Shown here: positions 1 through 4,463 of the stretch, piece by piece
Layout of the letters: every line of letters starts with the position of its first letter
Position numbering within the stretch: the stretch's first letter is position 1
Translations under genes and position numbers: made by a program
Assembly: GCA_031278055.1 (NCBI GenBank)
Contig: JAITLD010000048.1
Coordinates: forward strand, 1-6,445
Reading direction: 5' to 3'
From: Rickettsiales bacterium
Lineage (GTDB): Bacteria; Pseudomonadota; Alphaproteobacteria; Rs-D84
DNA: 6,445 nucleotides
Notes under the pieces: model-generated
The model's input: the letters and a program-made list of their open reading frames with translations, nothing else
The model's database searches: none
Told to the model about the DNA's origin: nothing

Positions 1-25
1 AAATAATTATCTGATTGTCTTTCAT
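1..25 (-). CDS. Start of an unidentified gene, truncated by the window edge
   Basis: An ATG at 25-23 on the minus strand opens a frame reading MKDNQIII before the window ends. Its ATG overlaps the TGA stop of the preceding small ORF (ATGA, 25-22), and an AAAGGA purine stretch lies 7 nt upstream. This is the usual arrangement of translationally coupled genes. Eight codons are too few to identify a product. The same frame is also open upstream to an ATG at 271, but that extension reads as an arginine- and cysteine-rich shadow, so the start at 25 is preferred. Confidence 0.45.
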
Positions 26-171
26 TTCGTTTTCCTTTCGGTCATTTGCAAAATTTTTCTTGAAATGATATTCGTTTTCAAAATAAAATCGAGCGCATCT
101 GCGCCGTGTGGAACGCGGATGTCGGGCGCATAGCCTTTCAATTCTATATTTTCGAAAAACATAACTATCAT
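22..171 (-). CDS. Small ORF, 49 aa, unknown function
   Basis: The ORF starts at ATG 171, preceded by AAGGGA with a 5-nt spacer, and ends at TGA 24-22. The product begins MIVMFFENIELKGYAPDIRV, and residues 7-36 read like genuine protein, with alternating hydrophobic and charged residues and the motif GYAPDIRVPHGADALDF. The end is basic (TERKTK). No signal peptide or transmembrane segment is evident and I do not recognise the family. The stop overlaps the start of the next gene in ATGA form, suggesting an operon reading leftward, possibly with lepA 119 nt upstream. The same frame is open further upstream (260 to 184) as far as a single TAA at 183-181, so this could also be the 3' remnant of a longer broken gene. 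Confidence 0.45.
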   Translation of the reverse strand: MIVMFFENIELKGYAPDIRVPHGADALDFILKTNIISRKILQMTERKTK

Positions 172-266
172 TTTTATCCCTTAAAAGGAATTTCCGCCAG
201 CGGCATGGACAATGGACAGATGTGTAAAATTTTGTTCTTCTTGTTCCGATAAAAACCTGTCCCAAT

Positions 267-275
267 ATCATACCA
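267..275 (-). promoter_or_regulatory. Possible extended -10 element upstream of the small ORF
   Basis: On the minus strand, TGGTATGAT fits an extended -10 (TGnTATAAT with one change). It lies just past the lepA stop and about 95 nt before the start of the 49-codon ORF. No good -35 is visible. It could give the small ORF and its downstream partner a promoter of their own. The assignment is weak because one such match is expected by chance in AT-rich spacer DNA. Confidence 0.25.
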
Positions 276-290
276 TGCGAATTTTATTTT

Positions 291-2060
291 TCACACCTTT
301 AACGCGTTTATGAACGCGGTCTGCGGGATTTCGACATTTCCGAATGTCCGCAGGCGTTTCTTTCCTTCTTTTTGTTTTTCCAAGAGTTTCCGCTTTCGCG
401 TAATGTCGCCGCCATAGCATTTCGCAGTGACGTCTTTTCGAAATGCCGCGATTGTCTCTCTTGCGATGATTTTTCCGCCGATCGCCGCCTGCAATGGAAT
501 CTTGAATTGATGGCGCGGAATCAAATCCTTTAATTTTTCGACGATTTTCCGCCCGCGCGATTCCGACGACGCGCGGTGGCATAAAAACGACAGCGGCTCT
601 ACGTTTTCTTCGTTCACCAAAATCGAAACTTTCACAAGGTCCGAAACCTCATAGCCGCATAGTTCGTAATTGAAACTGGCGTATCCTTGCGACAAACTTT
701 TCACCCGATCGTAAAAGTCGAATACGATTTCGGCCAATGGAAGTTTATAGACCACGACCGCGCGATTGCCGATGTATGAAATATTTTTCTGAATGCCGCG
801 CCGCTCGACGCACAGGCCGATAATGTTTCCCATATATTTGTCAGGCATCATGATGGTCGCCGTGACCCATGGCTCTTCTATAAATTCAATCAATGTCGGA
901 TCCGGCATGTCGGCGGGATTTTCCAAATCCTGAACCGCGCCGTTTCTCAAATGCAGCTTGTATAAAACGCTCGGCACGGTTGAAATCAGATTCAATCCGA
1001 ATTCGCGGGACAGGCGCTCGCTGATAATTTCCATGTGGAGCAATCCGAGAAATCCGCACCGCAATCCGAATCCCAGCGCGGATGATTTTTCCGGCTGGAA
1101 AACAAACGATGAATCGTTCAGGGCCAGTTTTTCCGCGCTGTCTTTCAAAACGGGATAATCCTGCGCCTCGATTGGAAAAAAAGACGAGAACACGACGGGA
1201 ATCGACGGCTTAAAGCCAGGCAGCGCGGGAACATCCGCCGCGGCGTCGGTAATCGTGTCGCCGATTTTGCAATCGTCGATAGTTTTCATTCCGGTGATTA
1301 TGAATCCGATTTCGCCCGCCCCGAGTTCGTCGGCATATTCCATTTTCGGGGCGAACCATCCTATTTTATCAATTCCATATTTTGCGCCCGTTTGCAGAAA
1401 TTTGATTTGCTGGCCCCGCCTGAATTTTCCATCGATAATTCTGACCAATACAACCACTCCCAGATAGGAATCATACCAAGAGTCGACCAATAGGGCGCGC
1501 GGCGCGCCATTCGGGTCGCCCGCGGGCGGCGGCAATTTTTCGATTATCGCATCCAGCAGCTCTGTCACCCCCGCGCCGGTCTTTCCCGAAACATGCAGGG
1601 CGTCTCCGGCGGGCAGGCCTATCACATCCGCGATTTGCCGTTTTGTCTCTTCGATATCCGACGAGGGCAGGTCGATTTTATTCAACACGGGCAGAATTTC
1701 AAGATTGTTTTCTATCGCAAGATAGGCGTTCGCCAATGTCTGGGCCTGAACGCCCTGCGTCGCGTCGACCAACAGAACGGCGCCCTCGCATGCGGCCAGC
1801 GATCGCGATACCTCGTATGTGAAATCAACATGGCCGGGGGTATCCATCAGATTCAGAATGTGGCCCTTGTATTTCAGACGGACGGTCTGCGCCTTGATTG
1901 TAATCCCGCGCTCGCGCTCTATATCCATAGAATCTAAAACTTGTTCTTTCATTTCGCGCGAAGCCAGGGCGCCGGTATATTCAATCAGCCGGTCGGATAG
2001 GGTCGACTTACCGTGGTCAATGTGCGCGATTATCGCAAAATTTCTTATTTCTTTCATCAT
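291..2060 (-). CDS. lepA: Elongation factor 4 (LepA/EF-4), ribosome-associated GTPase
   Basis: The protein is 589 aa, near the family norm of about 600, and appears complete. The N-terminal GTPase domain shows G1 AHIDHGKST (12-20), the switch I/G2 Thr54 in [10 protein letters not shown]3 DTPGH (73-77), G4 NKID (127-130) and G5 SGKTG (158-162, where SAKTG is more usual). Domain II and the EF-G-like domains follow ([20 protein letters not shown], then [18 protein letters not shown]). The LepA-specific C-terminal domain contains [20 protein letters not shown] and ends [18 protein letters not shown]-4 acts on translating ribosomes, with roles described in back-translocation and in initiation or subunit biogenesis. 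It starts at ATG 2060 or the adjacent ATG 2057, with no strong Shine-Dalgarno; the only purine-rich stretch (ACGGAAUAA) lies within a potential leader stem. It is separated from dinD by a repeat-filled spacer and has its own probable promoter at 2143-2171. Confidence 0.98.
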   Translation of the reverse strand: MMKEIRNFAIIAHIDHGKSTLSDRLIEYTGALASREMKEQVLDSMDIERERGITIKAQTVRLKYKGHILNLMDTPGHVDFTYEVSRSLAACEGAVLLVDATQGVQAQTLANAYLAIENNLEILPVLNKIDLPSSDIEETKRQIADVIGLPAGDALHVSGKTGAGVTELLDAIIEKLPPPAGDPNGAPRALLVDSWYDSYLGVVVLVRIIDGKFRRGQQIKFLQTGAKYGIDKIGWFAPKMEYADELGAGEIGFIITGMKTIDDCKIGDTITDAAADVPALPGFKPSIPVVFSSFFPIEAQDYPVLKDSAEKLALNDSSFVFQPEKSSALGFGLRCGFLGLLHMEIISERLSREFGLNLISTVPSVLYKLHLRNGAVQDLENPADMPDPTLIEFIEEPWVTATIMMPDKYMGNIIGLCVERRGIQKNISYIGNRAVVVYKLPLAEIVFDFYDRVKSLSQGYASFNYELCGYEVSDLVKVSILVNEENVEPLSFLCHRASSESRGRKIVEKLKDLIPRHQFKIPLQAAIGGKIIARETIAAFRKDVTAKCYGGDITRKRKLLEKQKEGKKRLRTFGNVEIPQTAFINALKV

Positions 2061-2067
2061 TATGTGT

Positions 2068-2123
2068 TATTCCGTAAATTCGCGCGGCACGGCGCGGCCG
2101 TATCAGGCGAGCACTACGGAATA
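2068..2123 (-). promoter_or_regulatory. Foldable lepA 5' leader: 9-bp inverted repeat around a GC-rich hairpin
   Basis: TATTCCGTA at 2068-2076 is perfectly complementary to TACGGAATA at 2115-2123. Between them, CGCGC (2081-2085) can pair with GCGCG (2092-2096). In the lepA transcript this would form a long stem ending about 7 nt before the start codon. The only purine-rich bases near the start (ACGGAA) lie in the stem. The arms are seen directly; a regulatory role is inference. Confidence 0.4.
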
Positions 2124-2142
2124 TAATCCTTGTTCTGCGGCA

Positions 2143-2171
2143 ATATTAATCCCGTAGCCATTTTTTTGCAA
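2143..2171 (-). promoter_or_regulatory. Probable sigma-70-type promoter for lepA
   Basis: On the minus strand, TTGCAA (2171-2166) is followed after exactly 17 nt by TAATAT (2148-2143). These match the -35 and -10 consensus at 4/6 and 5/6. The predicted start near 2136 would give a leader of about 75 nt containing the inverted repeat at 2068-2123. No competing promoter as good is seen before lepA. Confidence 0.5.
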
Positions 2172-2185
2172 GGGAAAAATGAGGT

Positions 2186-2202
2186 AATCAATTAAGCACT
2201 GC
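2186..2202. repeat. 17-bp repeat AATCAATTAAGCACTGC, copy 1
   Basis: The exact 17-mer AATCAATTAAGCACTGC also occurs at 2440-2456 and 3397-3413. Here and at 3397 it directly abuts a palindromic core, while at 2440 it borders a CTGAACTC motif instead. Read on the minus strand it supplies an in-frame TAA stop (2194-2192) to any frame passing through the core as CHSRAGGN. Confidence 0.8.
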
Positions 2203-2203
2203 T

Positions 2204-2223
2204 ATTCCCGCCTGCGCGGGAAT
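2204..2223. repeat. Palindromic core repeat (dRS3-like), copy 1
   Basis: ATTCCCGCCTGCGCGGGAAT has 8-bp perfect arms around the loop CTGC and fits the ATTCCC-N8-GGGAAT pattern described for neisserial dRS3. It is the left end of the 193-bp unit. The loop sequence gives it an orientation, and copy 2 is its exact reverse complement. Confidence 0.9.
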
Positions 2224-2232
2224 GACAAAACC

Positions 2233-2358
2233 CTGACGGGTTTTGTAAAAAAAAGTGCGTGGAACAAAACTTAGCAGCATTTTTTTGACAAACAACTGAC
2301 GGGTTTTGTAAAAAAAGTGCATGGAACAAAACTGGGTAGTGTTTTTTTTGACAAACAA
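2233..2358. repeat. Two tandem 63-bp units
   Basis: Units 2233-2295 and 2296-2358 are near identical: both begin CTGACGGGTTTTGT and end GACAAACAA. They differ mainly in the middle (TTAGCAGCA versus GGGTAGTG) and in homopolymer lengths (A8/T7 versus A7/T8), which compensate so that both are exactly 63 bp. Because 63 is a multiple of three, a minus-strand frame stays open through both units. Confidence 0.85.
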
Positions 2359-2372
2359 CAAAGTTGTTTGTC

Positions 2373-2392
2373 ATTCCCGCGCAGGCGGGAAT
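2373..2392. repeat. Palindromic core repeat (dRS3-like), copy 2
   Basis: ATTCCCGCGCAGGCGGGAAT is the reverse complement of copy 1 and forms the right end of the 193-bp unit. With its flanks (2367-2397) it is identical over 31 bp to the copy at the window end (6415-6445). Confidence 0.9.
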
Positions 2393-2397
2393 AGGGC

Positions 2398-2470
2398 TTG
2401 AGAGTTCAGAGTAAAAACAATTATCAATTATAAATTATAAATCAATTAAGCACTGCAATTCTGAACTCAA
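2398..2470. repeat. AT-rich repeat module with inverted TTGAG-TTCAGA ends, 3' of dinD
   Basis: TTGAGAGTTCAGA (2398-2410) is complementary to TCTGAACTCAA (2460-2470) apart from a 2-nt bulge. The interior is AT-rich with tandem CAATTATAAAT-like words and holds copy 2 of the 17-mer AATCAATTAAGCACTGC (2440-2456). The AGAGTTCAGAGT word here recurs on the opposite strand at 3452-3463, inside the alkyltransferase gene end. The module lies 1 nt beyond the dinD stop, so dinD transcripts would carry it. Confidence 0.6.
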
Positions 2471-2471
2471 T

Positions 2472-3323
2472 TTATTTTTTAAGTTTCTTGAACTGCGGCG
2501 TTGATTTGGCAATCTTTTTATCTGCTGTTTTGAAGTGGCGTTCAAGTTTTTTTATATCTGACGCAGGTGGTAATGCCTCTGGTTTTATTCCACGCTCGCC
2601 CAACATTCCGCGAACCGCCGTGTTGTTTTGGATATGTTCGCTTGTTATCGTTGGCTCGCCATAAAGATTCTTCTGTTTCACATTATGATTTGTCATTTCC
2701 GTTGCAAGATTTTTTGCTGCAATGATAACGGTTGGCATAAAATCCGCTAACGGTCGATTTTTTGGCAGGCCGTGCTTGCGCTTTATCTCCTGTGTCCGCA
2801 AACCGCCAAAAAGCGCCGCATCGCCCTTGGAGCGAATTTTTGCAAAGCCGTCATTATCAACGCCACGTTCATAAATCAGCTTTGATAATTCCGTTTCGCT
2901 GGCGGTCAATTTCGCACGGGCTTCCATTCTTTCGCTCAGTGCAAGCCGTTCTTCAATAAGTTCTTGTTTCCGCGTTTGAATTGCGAAATATGTTTGCGCA
3001 AAAGCGATTGTTTCTTTGCGTGTGTCGCCATTTTGTGCAACCAAATAACAGGCATAGCGTGTCAAAAAAATATCGGCAATTTCACGTTTTGTTTTACTTC
3101 CAATTTTAACCATTTTGTTGGCGTCAACGAAATGGTTTTCAATAGGATTTCTGGCATATTTGCACGCAAGTTTCGCCTTATCAATAACCAGCACAAAATT
3201 GCGCCAATCCGTGTATTCCAACAAGACCTGCAATTCGCGGGCAGACCAGCATTCGATGCCCTCATACTCAAAAGCGCAATCTTCAAACTTTCTCGTCAAA
3301 AATGAAACAACCGCGCTTTCCAT
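2472..3323 (-). CDS. dinD: DinD-family DNA-damage-inducible protein
   Basis: The product is 283 aa, close to E. coli DinD (about 274 aa), and appears complete. The BRO-N-like N-terminal part contains WSARELQVLLEYTDWRNF (26-43), then MVKIGSKTKREIADIFLTRY (71-90), ACYLVAQNGD (91-100) and TYFAIQTRKQEL (111-122). All of these closely match the DinD signature. The C-terminal half has the typical GG-LRTQEIKRKHGLPKNRPLADFM segment and a basic tail ending KKLKK. E. coli DinD is SOS-induced and acts on RecA filaments; I infer a similar DNA-damage role. No alphaproteobacterial (GTTC-N7-GTTC) or E. coli-type LexA box is visible upstream. It starts at ATG 3323 without a clear Shine-Dalgarno. The gene is bracketed by the repeat modules at 2186-2470 and 3383-3447, a context that suggests possible acquisition. 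Confidence 0.93.
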   Translation of the reverse strand: MESAVVSFLTRKFEDCAFEYEGIECWSARELQVLLEYTDWRNFVLVIDKAKLACKYARNPIENHFVDANKMVKIGSKTKREIADIFLTRYACYLVAQNGDTRKETIAFAQTYFAIQTRKQELIEERLALSERMEARAKLTASETELSKLIYERGVDNDGFAKIRSKGDAALFGGLRTQEIKRKHGLPKNRPLADFMPTVIIAAKNLATEMTNHNVKQKNLYGEPTITSEHIQNNTAVRGMLGERGIKPEALPPASDIKKLERHFKTADKKIAKSTPQFKKLKK

Positions 3324-3337
3324 AACAATTTTCTGTA

Positions 3338-3366
3338 ATTATATCGGATTGTCGGGAAAATATCCA
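3338..3366 (-). promoter_or_regulatory. Probable dinD promoter with a very short leader
   Basis: On the minus strand, TATAAT (3343-3338) is a perfect -10. A weak -35, TGGATA (3366-3361, 4/6), lies 17 nt upstream. Transcription would begin near 3331, about 8 nt before the ATG, which leaves no room for a Shine-Dalgarno and fits nearly leaderless translation. Confidence 0.5.
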
Positions 3367-3396
3367 CATTTTTCTGGTATTGTTAAATCAATTATA

Positions 3397-3413
3397 AATC
3401 AATTAAGCACTGC
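3397..3413. repeat. 17-bp repeat AATCAATTAAGCACTGC, copy 3
   Basis: This is an exact copy of the 17-mer at 2186 and 2440, abutting the palindromic core at 3415. It is preceded by a near-tandem 11-mer (AAATCAATTAT then AAATCAATTAA, 3386-3406 region). It supplies the TAA stop of the alkyltransferase frame (3405-3403). Confidence 0.8.
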
Positions 3414-3744
3414 TATTCCCGCCTGCGCTGGAATGACAAAAAAAACTCATAACTCTGAACTCTGCCATCAGTAATTTTCTTTTTGTCTCAATTCCGCCTT
3501 TGCCTGAATATCCGCCGAGGGTTCCATCGCATCTAATCACGCGATGGCATGGGATTGCCGGCGCGCGCGGGTTTTTGCCGACCGCATTCGCGACCGCGCG
3601 GACCGCTTTCGGTCGGCCGACGCGTCGCGCAAGTTCGGCGTATGAAATAACTGTTCCGCGCGGTATGTTTAACAATTCGCGCCAAACTGATTTTTGAAAT
3701 TCCGTGCCGTCGAGTTCATCGACATTTATCGCGGTTTTTTTCAA
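3403..3744 (-). CDS. ogt: Single-domain methylated-DNA-protein cysteine methyltransferase with a repeat-encoded tail
   Basis: From the TTG at 3744 the product is 113 aa and corresponds to the C-terminal active domain of Ogt/Ada/AGT enzymes, which transfer the alkyl group from O6-alkylguanine to a cysteine. It has the nucleophile motif IPCHRVI with Cys66. By spacing from human AGT, Arg49 fits the arginine finger (Arg128), Asn58 fits Asn137 and Glu95 fits Glu172. The motif is PCHRV rather than the PWHRV of non-catalytic ATL proteins, so it should be active. The usual N-terminal domain is absent. The TTG is chosen because AAAGGG lies 8 nt upstream; the earlier in-frame ATG at 3831 would overlap the divergent gene and add an unlikely hydrophobic leader. 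The normal fold ends near KRKLLMAE. Residues 96-113 (FRVMSFFCHSSAGGNSSA) come from the palindromic repeat and the 17-mer. Confidence 0.9.
   Translation of the reverse strand: MKKTAINVDELDGTEFQKSVWRELLNIPRGTVISYAELARRVGRPKAVRAVANAVGKNPRAPAIPCHRVIRCDGTLGGYSGKGGIETKRKLLMAEFRVMSFFCHSSAGGNSSA
3415..3434. repeat. Palindromic core repeat (dRS3-like), copy 3, one change
   Basis: ATTCCCGCCTGCGCTGGAAT differs from copy 1 by one base, which breaks one pair of the 8-bp arm. It lies inside the 3' end of the alkyltransferase gene, where it encodes CHSSAGGN. The change turns the Arg seen in the other copies into Ser. Beyond the core the match to copy 1 continues (GACAAA), followed by an A8 run. Confidence 0.9.
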
Positions 3745-3750
3745 TTTCCT

Positions 3751-3758
3751 TTCCCTTT
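3751..3758 (-). promoter_or_regulatory. Ribosome binding site that supports the TTG start of the alkyltransferase
   Basis: AAAGGG within CGAAAGGGAAAGGAAA on the minus strand sits 8 nt before the TTG at 3744-3742. No other start with a comparable site precedes the conserved FQKSVWRELL segment. Confidence 0.6.
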
Positions 3759-3765
3759 CGTTTTG

Positions 3766-3774
3766 TGTTATAAT
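3766..3774 (+). promoter_or_regulatory. Extended -10 promoter for the OmpH-like operon
   Basis: TGTTATAAT is a perfect extended -10 (TGnTATAAT). No good -35 is seen, as is common for extended -10 promoters. The start would be near 3781, giving a leader of about 28 nt that contains the AAAGGA ribosome site at 3795-3800, 8 nt before ATG 3809. Confidence 0.6.
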
Positions 3775-3795
3775 TACAGCAAAATAAACAAACAA
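3767..3795 (-). promoter_or_regulatory. Possible alkyltransferase promoter overlapping the divergent one
   Basis: On the minus strand, TTGTTT (3795-3790), a 17-nt spacer and TATAAC (3772-3767) form a plausible promoter. It overlaps the plus-strand -10 at 3769-3774, so the two would be mutually exclusive. The -35 match is poor. Confidence 0.3.
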
Positions 3796-3808
3796 AAGGA
3801 ATAAAAAA

Positions 3809-4456
3809 ATGCAAAAAAATAAAACCCTCAAATCCTATGCCAAAATCGGAATCGTCGCCGCAATCGTCGCGATTGCCGCAGCGGTCGTCCTTGTAATCCG
3901 CGGATTTTCGAAGGACTTGCCTTTTGACGAGTCGGTTGCCGAGGTCTCGGCGAACGCCGTATCGGCGGCGGATATTAAAATTGCCGTGATTCGAATGGAC
4001 GCGATACAACAAAAAGCATCTGTTTTGGAAGATGTGCGGAAGCAGCGCGAGAAATATGAAAAGGAATTGAAAGAATCCCTTGAAAAGACACAGAAAGCGC
4101 TGGAAAAAGAAAAGACCGAAATTGAAAAATCCCAGGACGTTCTGTCGCGCGAGGCCTTGCAAAAACGCGTGGTTGAGTATCAGCAAAAGGTAGCCAACTT
4201 TCAAAGGACCGTGACTGAAAAAGCGCAGGCTATCGACGCCGCGTTTCAGAAATCCCTGGTCGAAATTCAAGAGAAACATCTTGACGGAATCGTGAACGCG
4301 ATTATCGCAAAGAAAAAATTATCCATCGTCTTGGACGGCCGGTTTGTCAGGATTTCTGCGGCGGCCGCGACTGCGCTGGATATAACGGACGATGTTGCGG
4401 GGGCCTTAAATAAAAGAATCACAAAGTTCCGCATGGACACACCGAAAGGATTCTGA
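3809..4456 (+). CDS. OmpH/Skp-family periplasmic chaperone-like protein, membrane anchored
   Basis: The product is 215 aa. Residues 1-12 are basic (MQKNKTLKSYAK), 13-30 form one hydrophobic segment, and the rest should lie in the periplasm. The OmpH/Skp core begins with IKIAVIRMDAIQQ (56-68), continues as a long charged helix with coiled-coil character (about 72-158) and ends with the typical small domain LSIVLDGRFV (171-180) and ALDITDDVAGALNKRI (189-204). Skp proteins bind unfolded outer-membrane proteins as trimers. The hydrophobic segment is not followed closely by an AxA cleavage site, so it looks like an anchor rather than a removed signal, giving an N-terminally tethered Skp variant with a linker at about 31-55. 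The start is supported by AAAGGA 8 nt upstream. The next gene follows after 7 nt, suggesting co-transcription. The usual skp neighbours bamA and lpxD are absent, so this may be a paralogue. Confidence 0.8.
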   Translation: MQKNKTLKSYAKIGIVAAIVAIAAAVVLVIRGFSKDLPFDESVAEVSANAVSAADIKIAVIRMDAIQQKASVLEDVRKQREKYEKELKESLEKTQKALEKEKTEIEKSQDVLSREALQKRVVEYQQKVANFQRTVTEKAQAIDAAFQKSLVEIQEKHLDGIVNAIIAKKKLSIVLDGRFVRISAAAATALDITDDVAGALNKRITKFRMDTPKGF

Positions 4457-4463
4457 ATAAAAG

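Larger units (their letters stand above)
2202..2394. mobile_element. MITE-like unit, 193 bp, with perfect 28-bp terminal inverted repeats
   Basis: Positions 2202-2229 and 2367-2394 are perfect 28-bp inverted repeats, each beginning CTATTCCCGCCTGCGCGGGA on its own strand. Nested inside are two more hairpins: ACAAAACCC/GGGTTTTGT (2225-2233 with 2238-2246, loop TGAC) and GACAAACAAC/GTTGTTTGTC (2350-2359 with 2363-2372, loop AAA). The middle is two 63-bp tandem units. There is no transposase gene and no obvious target-site duplication, so it resembles a non-autonomous miniature element or a composite of intergenic palindromes. The stems carry A or T runs on the wrong side for a classical intrinsic terminator. 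Confidence 0.6.

Noticed and set aside
184..260. Open stretch upstream of and in frame with the 49-codon ORF, ending in AAGGNSF before TAA
   Set aside because: It has no start codon. A faint likeness to the AGGN repeat tail is not supported by the DNA, which lacks the ATTCCC/GGGAAT arms. It is kept only as a possible pseudogene hint.
1..271. A long minus-strand open frame from ATG 271 to the window edge, in frame with the ATG at 25
   Set aside because: The part before 25 is rich in Arg and Cys (for example RLCARHPRSTRRRCARFYF) and reads like a shifted shadow of the more protein-like 49-codon ORF. The ribosome site and ATGA overlap favour the start at 25.
2114..2167. CTACGG...CCGTAG stem followed by CCA and a T7 run on the plus strand, resembling a terminator or tRNA end
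   Set aside because: It is too short and lacks D and T arms for a tRNA. The stem has a long, imperfect loop and there is no plus-strand gene upstream. The same bases on the minus strand carry the lepA promoter.
2225..2372. Hairpins of the 193-bp unit as intrinsic terminators
   Set aside because: On both strands the T run precedes the stem and A residues follow it, which is the wrong order for a rho-independent terminator.
2192..2374. A 60-codon open frame on the minus strand through the repeat unit
   Set aside because: It is built entirely from the 63-bp tandem units and the palindromic cores, with repeated Cys/Gln/Phe-rich text and no ribosome site. The openness follows from the unit length being a multiple of three.
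3324..3402. Search for a LexA box upstream of dinD
   Set aside because: Neither GTTC-N7-GTTC nor CTGT-N8-ACAG is present. The isolated GAAC words belong to the repeat modules.
3745..3831. N-terminal extension of the alkyltransferase to ATG 3831
   Set aside because: It would add a hydrophobic leader to a cytosolic DNA-repair enzyme, overlap the start and ribosome site of the divergent gene and has no ribosome site of its own. TTG 3744 has a good one.
3716..4279. A 187-codon minus-strand frame opposite the OmpH-like gene
   Set aside because: It is a Phe/Leu-rich antisense shadow of the Lys/Glu-rich coiled coil. The plus frame has a promoter, a ribosome site and family motifs.
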